From contig CAUQMS010000001.1 in the NCBI GenBank assembly GCA_963519305.1, forward strand, positions 372,001-436,000: a stretch of 64,000 nt of DNA, written 5' to 3'. The first letter of the stretch is position 1, and every line of letters starts with the position of its first letter. The stretch comes from Ewingella sp963519305 (GTDB lineage Bacteria; Pseudomonadota; Gammaproteobacteria; Enterobacterales; Enterobacteriaceae). Positions 43,816 to 54,000 of the stretch are shown one piece after another. The position numbers and the translations under genes are program-made. The notes under the pieces were generated by a model that worked only from the letters and a program-made list of their open reading frames with translations, did not search any database and had not been told where the DNA came from.

Positions 43816-43840
43816 ACTTTATTGAAGCGCAGGGATAGCC

Positions 43841-44293
43841 ATGGCCTTTCTCGATCCGACTCTTTTGATTTTACTGGTGTTCGCCGGGCTTGGGATCATC
43901 AGTAATAACAGTGCCGTTACCATCGCGATGTTTTTCCTCCTTACCGTACGTATCACGCCGCTTAACCAGTTTTTCCCCTGGATAGAACGTTACGGCCTGA
44001 CCATAGGTATCATTATTCTGACGATTGGTGTAATGGCGCCGATTGCCAGCGGGAAAATCAGCGCCAGCACCATCGTGCACTCGTTTATGCACTGGAAATC
44101 CATTCTGGCCATTGTGGTCGGCGTGCTGGTGTCGTGGCTGGGTGGTCGTGGACTGACGCTGATGGGATCTCAGCCGCATCTGGTGGCCGGTCTGCTGGTG
44201 GGTACCGTGCTGGGTGTGGCGCTGTTCAAAGGCGTGCCGGTCGGGCCATTGATTGCCGCAGGTCTGCTCTCCCTGATGGTGGGGAAAACCTGA
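43841..44293 (+). CDS. yeaL: UPF0756/DUF441 membrane protein YeaL
   Basis: 150-aa protein with four hydrophobic helices, matching the DUF441 family: DPTLLILLVFAGLGIISNNS, LNQFFPWIERYGLTIGIIIL and VAGLLVGTVLGVALFKGVPV. Function is unknown. In E. coli the homologue lies elsewhere; here it sits directly before tmcA, which starts at the next few bases, so the two are probably co-transcribed. Confidence 0.9.
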   Translation: MAFLDPTLLILLVFAGLGIISNNSAVTIAMFFLLTVRITPLNQFFPWIERYGLTIGIIILTIGVMAPIASGKISASTIVHSFMHWKSILAIVVGVLVSWLGGRGLTLMGSQPHLVAGLLVGTVLGVALFKGVPVGPLIAAGLLSLMVGKT

Positions 44294-44297
44294 CGTG

Positions 44298-46346
44298 ATG
44301 CAACCCGCTCCCGCGCTTAAAATGGCCCTGCAATATCAGTTAAAGCAACAGGGTATTCGCCGTCTGCTGGTTTTGAGTGGTGAAGCGAACTGGTGCGCGG
44401 AGCAGGCGGCTGCGTTCAGTGAAGGCCAGCCAGGGGACTGGCTGTGGGCCAGTGACCGGGCGCCGTTCGGGGCGCACTCCGTGACGTTCTCTGCGGTTCA
44501 TACTTTACTGGGGCAGGAAAAACTGCACGGTATATTTGATGCGCGGCTTGGGCTGAATGCAGAGGCACTGGCTGCTTTCTCCGGTACGTTGCGCGCCGGA
44601 AGCTGGCTGATTTTACTGGTGCCGCCGTGGCAGCAATGGCCGCTGTTACCTGACGCGGACAGTCTGCGCTGGAGCGAACAGCCCGAATCCATCCCCACGC
44701 CAAATTTCACCCGCCGTTTTCAGCAATGTCTGGAACAGGATCCGGCCTGTATTCTCTGGCACCAGCATCGGCCTTGCGTGTTTGCGCCGTTACCGGCAGG
44801 CCCGGACTGGACGCCGCCGGACGGTCAGCCGACGCCGCAACAGCAGCAAATCCTGTCACGTTTACTGGGTGCTGAAGAGGGTATTTGGGTACTGACCGCA
44901 GCGCGTGGCCGGGGGAAATCCACCCTGGCGGGCATGTTAGTCGCGAAGTGGCCTGGCACCTGCTGGGTCACCGCCCCAGCCAAAGCCGCGGCGCAGCAGC
45001 TTTGCGAACAAAGTCAGGGCAAAGCGCAATTCTGGTCGCCCGATGCACTGCTGGAATATTGTGAAAATCACACCGTCACCGGAACAGACTGGCTGCTGAT
45101 CGACGAAGCGGCCGCTATTCCGGCGCCGTTACTGACAAAACTGGTTGCCTGCTTCCCGCGCGTTTTGCTGACTACCACGGTACAGGGCTATGAAGGCACC
45201 GGCCGGGGATTTATCCTCAAATTCTGCGCATCGCTCCCGCATTGGCATGACCTGCGACTGGACGCGCCGATCCGCTGGTCTGTCGCCGATCCGCTCGAGC
45301 CTTTTCTCGACCATCTGCTGCTGTTTGGCGACGCACCGGCCTTAGTCTTTCAGCCTGACAACGACGTACAGTTGTGCCCGATAGACGCCGGGCAATGGCT
45401 GACCGGGCCGGATCTTCTGGCCGATTTCTACGGCCTGCTGACCAGCGCACATTACCGGACGTCCCCGCTGGATTTACGCCGTCTGCTCGATGCTCCCGGC
45501 AGCACTTTTGCCGCCGCCATCTTGCAGGACAGCATCGCAGGGGCTGTCTGGCTGGTTGAGGAGGGCGGGTTGAGCGACGCGCTGGCTCATGAAGTCTGGG
45601 CCGGAAGGCGGCGTCCGCGTGGCAATCTGGTGGCGCAGTCTCTGGCAGCCCACGGCGGGCAGGGTGACGCACCTAAGCTGCGTTCCCGCCGGGTGAGCCG
45701 TATTGCTATCCAGCCTGAGATGCGTCGTCGTGGTATCGCACAGGCATTACTGGCGCAGCAGGCGGGGCTGGCAACGTCGCTGGGCCTGGATTTTCTGTCG
45801 GTCAGTTTTGGGTATACCCTTGAGCTGAACGCCTTATGGCAGCTCGCCGGTTACCATCTGGTGCGCATTGGCAGCCAGCGCGAAGCCAGCAGCGGTTGCT
45901 ACACCGCAATGGCTGTATTGCCGCTAAGTGATGCCGGTCATGCGATGTGCGCCGCTGCCGTGCAGCAACTGGCGCGTGACGGGTTCTGGTTACAGCGTCT
46001 GATCCCGCTGGAATTAACGTTGCCGCTCAGCGATGACGTAACATTGACGGAGGCCGACTGGCAGGAATTGGCCGGGTTTGCCTTCGCCCACCGTGCGCTC
46101 GAAAGCAGCTATGCCGCCTTGCAACGCCTGCTGTTGCACAGTGAACTCCCTCTGACGGCGCTGCGCAGCCACCTTCAGCAGGGGCAGAGTGCGGCGCAAT
46201 GCGCTGACAGCCTGCACCTGAGCGGGCGCAAAGCCCTGATGCGCCGCTGGCGGGAGGAGACCGCACTGGCGCTGGACACCCTCGATGTCTCTCTTTGCCA
46301 GCGCTGGCAGCAATTCACGTTACCGCTTGCTGTTTCATTGGAATAA
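44298..46346 (+). CDS. tmcA: tRNA(Met) cytidine acetyltransferase TmcA
   Basis: Makes N4-acetylcytidine at the wobble base of elongator tRNA-Met using ATP and acetyl-CoA. It has 682 aa (E. coli 671). The N-terminal DUF1726 domain is followed by an RNA-helicase-like module (Walker A TAARGRGKSTLAG near residue 196, Walker B WLLIDEAAAIPAPLL). The GNAT acetyltransferase site is RRVSRIAIQPEMRRRGIAQALL. ATG 44298 is used; GTG 44295 directly precedes it. It follows yeaL by four bases. Confidence 0.94.
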   Translation: MQPAPALKMALQYQLKQQGIRRLLVLSGEANWCAEQAAAFSEGQPGDWLWASDRAPFGAHSVTFSAVHTLLGQEKLHGIFDARLGLNAEALAAFSGTLRAGSWLILLVPPWQQWPLLPDADSLRWSEQPESIPTPNFTRRFQQCLEQDPACILWHQHRPCVFAPLPAGPDWTPPDGQPTPQQQQILSRLLGAEEGIWVLTAARGRGKSTLAGMLVAKWPGTCWVTAPAKAAAQQLCEQSQGKAQFWSPDALLEYCENHTVTGTDWLLIDEAAAIPAPLLTKLVACFPRVLLTTTVQGYEGTGRGFILKFCASLPHWHDLRLDAPIRWSVADPLEPFLDHLLLFGDAPALVFQPDNDVQLCPIDAGQWLTGPDLLADFYGLLTSAHYRTSPLDLRRLLDAPGSTFAAAILQDSIAGAVWLVEEGGLSDALAHEVWAGRRRPRGNLVAQSLAAHGGQGDAPKLRSRRVSRIAIQPEMRRRGIAQALLAQQAGLATSLGLDFLSVSFGYTLELNALWQLAGYHLVRIGSQREASSGCYTAMAVLPLSDAGHAMCAAAVQQLARDGFWLQRLIPLELTLPLSDDVTLTEADWQELAGFAFAHRALESSYAALQRLLLHSELPLTALRSHLQQGQSAAQCADSLHLSGRKALMRRWREETALALDTLDVSLCQRWQQFTLPLAVSLE

Positions 46347-46457
46347 ATGGAACGACTCATTCAATAAAACCCGGTTTCAGCTCCTGCACCACGCGCTATA
46401 GTGGCAAAAGAAAAGCGCCAGCGGCGCACTCTCCATTGAATACATCAGGGAACAATC

Positions 46458-47084
46458 ATGGCCATAGAAAATATTCTCGTTCAGCAGCCGGAAGGCTCGG
46501 CGGATAAGCTGATCCTTCTGTTTCACGGGGTGGGTGACAACCCGGTATCGATGGGGGAAATTGGAAAATATTTCGCGGCCGCGTTTCCTCACGCGCTGGT
46601 GGTGAGTATTGGCAGCCCGGATATCTGTGATTTTGGCCGCGGTTTCCAGTGGTTTTCGGTACAGGGCGTAACGGAGAAAAACCGCCAGTCGCGTATCGAT
46701 GCAGCGATGCCGTTATTTATCAGCACAGTACGTCAATGGCAGCAACTCAGTGGTGTGACGGCGCACAATACGGTACTGGTTGGGTTCTCACAGGGAACGA
46801 TTATGGCGCTGGAATCGACCAAGGTGGAGGCCGGACTAGCGGGCAGAATTGTGGCGTTCAGCGGGCGCTTCGGTAATCTGCCTGAAACCCCGATTGATGC
46901 AGGAACCGTTATTCATTTCATTCACGGTGAACAGGATCCGGTAATTAATCCGTTCCAGTCCAAAAGCGCTGCCGAGCGTCTGACATCACTTGGCAATACG
47001 TGCACGCTGGATCTGCAACCAGGTATGGCGCACGGGCTGGATCCGCAGATGATGAACACTGCTCTGGCCTATTTGCGCGGGTGA
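46458..47084 (+). CDS. ypfH: Esterase YpfH
   Basis: 208-aa alpha/beta hydrolase of the carboxylesterase/phospholipase family. The oxyanion region is LILLFHGVGDNP, the nucleophile Ser is in LVGFSQGTIMALES (about residue 117), the Asp is in IHGEQDPVINPF and the His is in GMAHGLDP. E. coli YpfH hydrolyses short acyl esters in vitro; the natural substrate is unknown. It converges on ypfN with a shared terminator. Confidence 0.93.
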   Translation: MAIENILVQQPEGSADKLILLFHGVGDNPVSMGEIGKYFAAAFPHALVVSIGSPDICDFGRGFQWFSVQGVTEKNRQSRIDAAMPLFISTVRQWQQLSGVTAHNTVLVGFSQGTIMALESTKVEAGLAGRIVAFSGRFGNLPETPIDAGTVIHFIHGEQDPVINPFQSKSAAERLTSLGNTCTLDLQPGMAHGLDPQMMNTALAYLRG

Positions 47085-47123
47085 AAAGGCATCGGTGACG
47101 AAGTTCCAGTGAATGAGCACCAT

Positions 47124-47152
47124 TAAAAAAGCAGCCACAGGGCTGCTTTTTT
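47124..47152. terminator. Bidirectional terminator ypfH / ypfN
   Basis: AAAAAAGCAGCC-acag-GGCTGCTTTTTT. Confidence 0.93.
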
Positions 47153-47165
47153 GGGTCTGACAGAA

Positions 47166-47351
47166 TTACTTCTTCTTCGGCCAGTCGTCGTCGTTATCCC
47201 ACTCAGCATTATTATCGCGATGCGGCGGAACTTCAGGTTTGTCGTTTAGATACTTTTTAACATCAACACGGTTCAGCTCTTTGACGCCGCTGATGATGAT
47301 CCCAGCCAGTACGATCAGAATGATCCACCAGTAATCTTTAATCCACTCCAT
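47166..47351 (-). CDS. ypfN: Small membrane protein YpfN
   Basis: 61-aa protein with one N-terminal helix (YWWIILIVLAGIIISGV) and an acidic tail VDVKKYLNDKPEVPPHRDNN then DDDWPKKK, matching E. coli YpfN. Its function is unknown. ATG 47351 has AAGGAGT six bases upstream; the longer frame would overlap the upstream M15 gene. It lies 10 bases after the M15 peptidase gene in the dapE operon. Confidence 0.92.
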   Translation of the reverse strand: MEWIKDYWWIILIVLAGIIISGVKELNRVDVKKYLNDKPEVPPHRDNNAEWDNDDDWPKKK

Positions 47352-47361
47352 GGCTGACTCC

Positions 47362-48030
47362 TTAATTAATGGCGATAAAACGCGGGAAGATCGTTGCAAG
47401 ATGGGCTGTCACCCAGTCTGCACCTGCAACATCCTGTCCTAGCCAAGCGTTGATAAGAACCTCCGCAGTGAGCTGCGCTTCGCACAACTCGGCCAGAGGA
47501 CGATAACTCAGGTGCCAGGGTTCGACGGCTACGCCGCCGCGGTCCACGGCAAAAGGCCGGTAAAAACCGAACTCATTCATATTAGCCGTAAGCCACTGAT
47601 TCAGCGCAGCGAAATAACCGCCGGTTTCATATTCCCAAGGCTCCAGCTGCAATTTACTGCCCATCGGTAGCAACGTCGGATCGTAAATATCCAGATCGCT
47701 GCCCCAGTGATGGCGGCTGGCGCCCGGCAGGGCGGACCAGCGCAGGATCAGCTCACAGCGCTCAGCATCGGTTAGCAAACTGACATCAACTGGCTGACTC
47801 TGCTTATCTAATACTGGCCGCTCGCCGCGAAATTTGCCATTCCAGATGGCCCGTTGGCGATCGAAATCACGAAATGTGCTGGCCGGTTGTAGATCAAATC
47901 CGGCGATACGCGCCGCCGCCTGCATACGGCCAAATGCCTCTGCGGCTTGCGGTTGCAGGCGGTGCGGGCCGTCGCCCACGGGCACTACATGCGTCGCGCA
48001 GCGGCCTGTCAGCATTGCATTATCTATCAT
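47362..48030 (-). CDS. M15-family D-alanyl-D-alanine carboxypeptidase-like protein
   Basis: 222-aa VanY-type zinc carboxypeptidase. The metal motif is ASRHHWGSDLDIYD (His and Asp ligands, about residues 124-137) and the catalytic Glu/His motif is VAVEPWHLSYRP (about residues 187-198); FRDFDRQRAIWNGKF is also typical. No signal peptide is apparent, so it may act in the cytoplasm or be exported otherwise. It starts inside the dapE stop (ATGA overlap), which couples it to diaminopimelate synthesis. E. coli lacks it at this site. The substrate, probably a muropeptide or D-Ala dipeptide, is inferred. Confidence 0.87.
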   Translation of the reverse strand: MIDNAMLTGRCATHVVPVGDGPHRLQPQAAEAFGRMQAAARIAGFDLQPASTFRDFDRQRAIWNGKFRGERPVLDKQSQPVDVSLLTDAERCELILRWSALPGASRHHWGSDLDIYDPTLLPMGSKLQLEPWEYETGGYFAALNQWLTANMNEFGFYRPFAVDRGGVAVEPWHLSYRPLAELCEAQLTAEVLINAWLGQDVAGADWVTAHLATIFPRFIAIN

Positions 48031-49154
48031 GCGACCAGCTGTTCCATGATGCGCTGATACATGCGGCTGAGCAGTTGCAGATCAGCGGCGTGTACGCATT
48101 CGTTGATTTTATGGATGGTGGCATTAACAGGCCCCAGTTCCACCACCTGCGCGCCCATCAGGGCGATAAAACGCCCGTCGGAGGTGCCACCGGTGGTTTG
48201 CAGTTCCGGCGTGATTTCACTGTAATGGCGCACGGCGTTAACCACTGCATCCACCAGTTCGCCACGCGAAGTGAGGAACGGTTGGCCGGAAACCACCCAG
48301 TTCAGGGTGTATTGCAGATTATGCCGGTCAAGCAGTTCGGCCACGCGCTGTTTGATCAGGGCGTCGGTCAGCTCGGTGCTGAAACGGAAATTGAACTGTA
48401 CGTACAGCTCGCCCGGAATCACATTATTGCTGCCGGTGCCGGCGTTGATATTGGCAATCTGCATGCTGGTTGGCGGGAAGAACTCATTACCGCGATCCCA
48501 CTCGGTGGCCACCAGTTCATTGAGGGCAGGCATTGCGCGGTGTACCGGGTTATCTGCCAGATGCGGATACGCTACGTGGCCCTGCACGCCGTGAACATGA
48601 AGATTGGCGGTCATGGAGCCACGGCGGCCATTCTTGACGATATCGCCGACGCGGGTGGTGCTGGACGGTTCGCCGACCAGACAGAAATCCAGCCGTTCGT
48701 GGCGCTCCATCAGGGCATTAACCACTTTCACCGTGCCGTTGACCGCGCTGGCTTCCTCGTCAGAGGTAATAAGAAACGCCAAACGGCCTTTGTGGTTCGG
48801 GTTGCTTGCGACAAAACGTTCAGCGGCGACGACCATCGCGGCCAGTGAACCTTTCATATCCGCTGCGCCGCGCCCGTAAAGCATACCGTCGCGCAGGGCC
48901 GGTTCGAACGGGCCGGTGACCCACAGTTTATGATCGCCGGTTGGGACCACGTCGGTATGTCCGGCAAAGGCCAGCGTTCTACCTTCGCCCCGTGTCGCCC
49001 AAAAATTCAGGGTATCGCCAAAATTCATGGGTTCGATGCGAAAGCCGATGGCTTTCAACCGTGCGATCATGATCTCCTGACAGCCTGCGTCGTCTGGGCT
49101 GAGGGAAGGGCGGCGGATCAGTTGTTGTGCTAAATCGAGTACCGGGCAACTCAT
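48027..49154 (-). CDS. dapE: Succinyl-diaminopimelate desuccinylase DapE
   Basis: Di-zinc M20-family hydrolase producing LL-DAP for lysine and peptidoglycan. It has 375 aa, equal to E. coli. The metal ligands are His in LAFAGHTDVVPTGD, the shared Asp in GRGAADMKGSLAAMVVA, Glu pair in ITSDEEASAVNGT, and the terminal His near VNATIHKINECVH. GGAG precedes the ATG. It follows yffB with one base between and overlaps the M15 gene, making yffB-dapE-M15-ypfN one operon. Confidence 0.97.
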   Translation of the reverse strand: MSCPVLDLAQQLIRRPSLSPDDAGCQEIMIARLKAIGFRIEPMNFGDTLNFWATRGEGRTLAFAGHTDVVPTGDHKLWVTGPFEPALRDGMLYGRGAADMKGSLAAMVVAAERFVASNPNHKGRLAFLITSDEEASAVNGTVKVVNALMERHERLDFCLVGEPSSTTRVGDIVKNGRRGSMTANLHVHGVQGHVAYPHLADNPVHRAMPALNELVATEWDRGNEFFPPTSMQIANINAGTGSNNVIPGELYVQFNFRFSTELTDALIKQRVAELLDRHNLQYTLNWVVSGQPFLTSRGELVDAVVNAVRHYSEITPELQTTGGTSDGRFIALMGAQVVELGPVNATIHKINECVHAADLQLLSRMYQRIMEQLVA

Positions 49155-49155
49155 G

Positions 49156-49539
49156 TTACTTAATCTCCGCGAGGAACTGCTGATAGCTTTCAGACTTGAA
49201 ACCCAACAGGGACTGGCCGTTGGCGGCGAGTAATAAAGGGCGTTTAATGATGGCCGGATGCTCCAGCATCAGGGCTTTGGCTGCACTCTGATTGTCACAT
49301 GCGGCGCGCGTTGCTTCATCCAGCTTACGCCAGGTGGTGCCTTTAGTGTTCAGCATGGCCTCCCAGTTATGCGTGTCGATAAGTTGCTGTAAGAGCGCGT
49401 CATCCAGACCATCAGCCCGGTAATCATGGAAACGATAGTTGGTACCGTTTTCGTCCAGCCAGCGGCGGGCTTTTTTGACGGTATCGCAATTTTTAATGCC
49501 ATAAAGGGTGAATGGAACCGCTGAGGATGTGTCTGCCAT
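49156..49539 (-). CDS. yffB: ArsC/Spx-family protein YffB
   Basis: 127-aa thioredoxin-fold protein with a single catalytic-type Cys in FTLYGIKNCDTVKKARRWLD and the conserved TKGTTWRKLDEATR segment, ending IKRPLLLAANGQSLLGFKSE. E. coli YffB (118 aa) is a glutathione-linked oxidoreductase-like protein of unclear substrate. The N-terminus is nine residues longer here; ATG 49539 has AGGT about ten bases upstream. It is first gene of the dapE operon. Confidence 0.92.
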   Translation of the reverse strand: MADTSSAVPFTLYGIKNCDTVKKARRWLDENGTNYRFHDYRADGLDDALLQQLIDTHNWEAMLNTKGTTWRKLDEATRAACDNQSAAKALMLEHPAIIKRPLLLAANGQSLLGFKSESYQQFLAEIK

Positions 49540-49948
49540 GGAAAACGTTACCTGTGATCATGATGTGAAGCCGGGCCAGTAGGATGGCCCAAAGTTATTA
49601 ACAATAATGCGGGAAAATCGAGACAGGATCCAGACAGGAAGGGGCTTAAAGCCCCGATCCGGATTTATTGCGCATTTTCCTTACCCGATGATTTTTCTGC
49701 AGCTTTGATTACCTGACGGATTCTATTGGAAAATCGTGCGGTAAGGTTACATGAAATGATTTCAACGGTTAATTTATTGTTGAATCAATTCATTGGCGCA
49801 AAGCGCGGCCGGTGAATGTTAACAATAGAAATCGTTGCGGGTATTATTTTAAATCGGAACTGTGCAGTTTTATTAATCAATCCGGTCATTGAGAGAGTGA
49901 CGAAGGCGTGATCTGTTGTCGTTATAAAGAGGAGAGCAGCACCGTCTT
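49540..49948. other. Intergenic region yffB / TPR gene
   Basis: About 400 bp without a called gene. A short hairpin ggggcttaaagcccc sits at 49641-49655 without a T-run. A reverse open stretch at 49665-49784 ends in codable sequence but has no start codon. Confidence 0.5.
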
Positions 49949-50422
49949 TTATTCAATACGATCAAGATCGTCACAATAATGGGCAATAACTTTTTGATAG
50001 CGGCTTATTTCCTGCGACGAGCTATTTTCCGTCATCAGTATTAATAATTGTGATACCGCCTGTTTGGCATAGCCCAAATTATAGAGCGTCATGGCGCGAA
50101 ACATTCGGATATCGTTGGCATCCGGAAACCGGCGTAATGCTTCATCGAAAGTTTCCAGCGACTCCTGATAACGGCCCAGCGCGCGGTAGGTACTGCCAAG
50201 TCCCAGATAAGCGTTGCGTAAATCCTGGCCGCCGAGATGGTGCTTTATTGCTGCCCGATAAAAAGGAATCGCTTGCTGCTCCAGCCCGAGAACGTCATAC
50301 AAAAAAGCCACTTTGTAAAGCAATTGCGGGTGCTGCGTTTTCGACGACAGCATACTCAGCGCGCTTTGCAGCGCATCTTCATAACGGCCCTGACGGCTCA
50401 GTTTCTCAATTGTCTGTAGCAT
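49949..50422 (-). CDS. Tetratricopeptide-repeat protein
   Basis: 157-aa all-helical protein with about four TPR units, clearest in LLYKVAFLYDVLGLEQQAIP, NAYLGLGSTYRALGRYQESLE and TLYNLGYAKQAVSQLL. There is no signal peptide, so it is a cytoplasmic scaffold; partner unknown. ATG 50422 has AAGG nine bases upstream; GTG 50428 is the alternative. It sits between yffB and ypfM, where E. coli K-12 has nothing. Confidence 0.82.
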   Translation of the reverse strand: MLQTIEKLSRQGRYEDALQSALSMLSSKTQHPQLLYKVAFLYDVLGLEQQAIPFYRAAIKHHLGGQDLRNAYLGLGSTYRALGRYQESLETFDEALRRFPDANDIRMFRAMTLYNLGYAKQAVSQLLILMTENSSSQEISRYQKVIAHYCDDLDRIE

Positions 50423-50635
50423 GTACACTGACCTTACTCTTTCTTTTGGGATGGAAGCGGGAACAGTTAACGAAGTACTGCCGGAGTAATGATGAAGAAC
50501 TTAAGTCAAATAAAATAGCGCGTCAGGGGGAATTGGGCAATAAATGTCGGGTTTTTAGGATTAACGCTAACATTATGATTCCTCTGATAACCGCTTTTCC
50601 CACTGTGATCCGGATTAAGATATCGGTAATTAGAA

Positions 50636-50664
50636 TTGGTTTGATTAAATTTTCGCCGTATAAT
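50636..50664 (+). promoter_or_regulatory. Sigma-70 promoter of ypfM
   Basis: TTGGTT (50636-50641), 17-bp spacer and an exact TATAAT (50659-50664), giving a start near 50671, about 22 bases before the ypfM ATG. Confidence 0.7.
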
Positions 50665-50692
50665 CCCGTTCGTTAATTTAAAGGGGAGTATC

Positions 50693-50752
50693 ATGGTCGA
50701 ACAAGAGTTAGGTAACTGGAAAGACTTTATCGAAGCAATGCTGCGCGGTTAA
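50693..50752 (+). CDS. ypfM: Microprotein YpfM (19 aa)
   Basis: Translates MVEQELGNWKDFIEAMLRG, matching E. coli YpfM nearly residue for residue (ELGNWKDFIE conserved). AAGGGGAG lies about four bases before the ATG and a consensus sigma-70 promoter sits just upstream. It lies between yffB/dapE and acrD, as in E. coli. The peptide is amphipathic and lacks a membrane helix. Its function is unknown. Confidence 0.92.
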   Translation: MVEQELGNWKDFIEAMLRG

Positions 50753-51069
50753 ACGCTCAGAAGTGACCAAGATAAAGCGCATCAGGATTGTGTTTGTTGA
50801 GTTCGTTGTCATTGTCTCATTTAGCTTTTTATTAATATGACACCCGTGGGAACCGGATATAAACATACTCATCTTGTAACGGCATACACAGTAATATAAA
50901 AAAGTATGTCTGGATGAAAATTTGTGAACCACTTATTACACCGCAGCTGAACGTTTCGGTTTTGTTTCCTACAACGTAATACAGCAGTAAAGCCGTTGTC
51001 GTGAAAGTGGCTGTAAATAAAAAGGCGCTAACCAAGGTTAGCGCCTTTTTTGTCACTCATTCTCCGCTT
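50753..51069. other. Region between ypfM and acrD
   Basis: About 315 bp forming the 3' part of the ypfM transcript, closed by a bidirectional terminator. A reverse 74-codon frame across it begins in the terminator stem and is not called. Confidence 0.6.
51020..51051. terminator. Bidirectional terminator ypfM / acrD
   Basis: AAAAGGCGCTAAC-caag-GTTAGCGCC followed by six T, with A-rich left flank. Confidence 0.93.
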
Positions 51070-54000
51070 TTATTTGTGTGGATCCTGTGTGGTTTCAACG
51101 ATATCGCCGATCAGCGGCGTCGCCTGATGTTTGACCGGGAAGCGGCGTCGTACCAGCACAAAGAACAGCGGCACAAAGAAGATAGCCAGTACGGTAGCGG
51201 AGATCATCCCACCGATAACCCCGGTGCCTACGGCATGCTGACTGGCGGAGCCTGCGCCCTGACTGGTCGCCATCGGCAGTACGCCGAACACAAATGCCAG
51301 AGACGTCATCAGGATGGGGCGCAAGCGCTGACGCGACGCTTCGAGCGTGGCTTCCAGCAACGTCTTGCCCCGCATATTGAGGTCATTGGCAAATTCGACA
51401 ATCAGAATGGCGTTTTTGGCCGACAGCCCGATGATAGTCAGCATCCCCACCTGGAAGTAAACGTCGTTCTCCAGCCCGCGCAGCCAGGTGGCGATCACCG
51501 CACCGATCACCCCCAGCGGCACCACCATCATAACGGAGAACGGTATAGACCAGCTTTCATACAGCGCCGCCAGACACAGGAATACGACCAGCAGTGAGAT
51601 GGCGTACAGCGCTGGAGCCTGCGCACCGGACAGACGTTCCTGATAAGAAAGACCGGTCCATTCCAGACCAAAACCGCTCGGCAGTTTGGCGACCAGTTGC
51701 TCCATTTCATCCATCGCGGTACCGCTGCTGACACCCACGGCCGCTTCACCGACAATTTCTACCGCGGAATAACCGTTATAACGCTCAAGCCGTGGCGAAC
51801 CGGTTTCCCAATGTGATGTGGCAAAGGCCGAGAAGGGCACCATGGTGCCGGCGTTATTGCGCACAAACCATTTGTTCACATCATCGGGCATCATGCGGAA
51901 CGGTGCTTCAGCCTGTACGTAAACTTTCTTCACGCGGCCACGATCAACGAAGTCATTGACGTAAGTCGAACCCCAGGCGGTGCTCAGCGTACTGTTAATA
52001 TTCGCAACCGAAACGCCGAGTGCCTGCGCTTTGGTCTGATCTATATCAATTTGCAGCTGCGGGCTGTCATCCAGGCCGTTATGGCGGACACGGCTCAGAT
52101 TGCTGTTTTTCGCCGTCATTTCCAACAACTGGTCGCGCGCCGCCATCAGGGCGTCATGGCCATTGCCTGCGTGGTCCTGCAGTTCCATATCGAAACCGGC
52201 AGACGTCCCGAGACCGTTAATGGCCGGCGGTCCGCTGGCGATAACCCGCGCTTCTTTGATGTGTTTAAACTCTTTAGTGGCCCGCTCGATAATATCAAAT
52301 ACGGAGTTCTTGCCGGAGGTGCGAGAATCCCAATCAGTCAGGCTGATAAAGAGACGAGCAACGTTCTGGCCATTACCGCCCGGGCCTGCGCCCAGCGTGG
52401 AGAATACCGAAACGACGTCTTTTTTCTCATCGGTCAGGAAGTAGTGTTCGATCTTTTCGACGACTTTCTGCGTTTGTTGCAGCGTAGAACCCGGCGGTAG
52501 CTGAACCTGCACGGTCAGTACGCCCTGATCTTCCTGCGGCAGGAAGGAGGTCGGCAGTTTGACGAACAGGAAGGCCAGAATACCCAGAATCAGCAGATAA
52601 CCCAGCATGTAGCGCAAGCTGTGTTTAAGCACGCTGCCCACACCTTTTTCATACCGGTTGGCATTACGATCAAACATGCGGTTAAACCAGCCGAAGAAGC
52701 CGGTTTTGCCGTGATGGTGTCCTTTAGCGATGGGCTTTAATAACGTCGAACACAGGGCCGGAGTGAGCGTCAGGGCCACAAACACTGACAGCACCATGGC
52801 GGCGACAATCGTTATAGAGAACTGGCGGTAAATGGCACCGGTGGTGCCACCGAAGAAGGCCATCGGAATAAATACCGCTGACAGCACCATGGTAATCCCG
52901 ACCAGCGCACTTTGAATCTGCCCCATTGATTTGCGCGTGGCTTCTCTGGGGCTGAGCCCCTCCTCGCTCATCACGCGTTCGACGTTTTCCACCACCACGA
53001 TGGCATCGTCCACCAGTAACCCGATGGCGAGTACCATGGCGAACATCGTCAGGGTGTTAATCGTATAACCGAATTGATGCAGCACCACAAAGGTGCCGAG
53101 CAAAACCACCGGCACAGCGATGGTCGGGATAAGCGTCGCGCGGAAATTTTGCAGGAACAGGTACATCACCAGGAATACCAGCACGATCGCTTCAAACAGT
53201 GTTTTTACTACGTCTGTGATCGCGGCTTTGACGAATGGTGTCGTTTCGTAGGCAATGCGGGTTTCCAGACCGTGCGGAAAGTACTTTTCCAGCTCAGACA
53301 GACGTGCGCGAACCAGTTTATCGGTTTCCAGCTCGTTCGCACCGGACGCCAGCTGAACGCCCATACCGGACGCGGCCTGACCGTTATAACGGCTCAGAAT
53401 ACTGTAGTCCTCAGCTCCCAACCCAATGACCGAAACATCGCCGAGTTTGACCTGTGACCCATCCTGATTCACCCGCAGGGTAATATCACGGAACTGCTGT
53501 GGGGTCTGCAACTGCGACTGGGCATTAACAGTGGCATTCAGCGCCTGAAAATCGACGGAAGGCGCGCCGCCTAACTGACCGACGGCGACCTGGCTGTTCT
53601 GTGCTTCAATGGCAGAAACCACATCACTGGTGGTCAGCTGGTAATTATTAAGTTTGTTTGGGTCTAGCCAGACGCGCATGGCATATTGCGAACCGTAGGC
53701 GGTGATGCTGCCCACGCCGTCGATACGGCTCAGCGGATCCTGGATATTCGAGGCAACATAGTCGGCGATATCCTGCTTATCCATGCTGCCGTCAGTGGAG
53801 ACGAACGCCACGGTCATCAGGTTGGTATCACCGGTTTTCGACACGGTTACGCCCTGAGTTTGTACATCCTGTGGCAAACGCTTCAGCGCCTGTTGTAGCT
53901 GGTTTTGCACCTGTTGTAGCGCTTCGTTCGGGTCAGTCCCGGCTATAAAGCTCAGCGTTATCTGTGATTTACCGTTGTTGCTGCTTTGAGAGGACATGTA

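Noticed and set aside
49665..49784. Reverse open stretch of about 40 codons ending in a stop
   Set aside because: It reads like a protein end, but no in-frame start codon exists before the upstream stop.
50832..51056. 74-codon hydrophobic reverse frame beside acrD
   Set aside because: Its first codons are the ypfM/acrD terminator stem and it has no ribosome site or recognised homologue.
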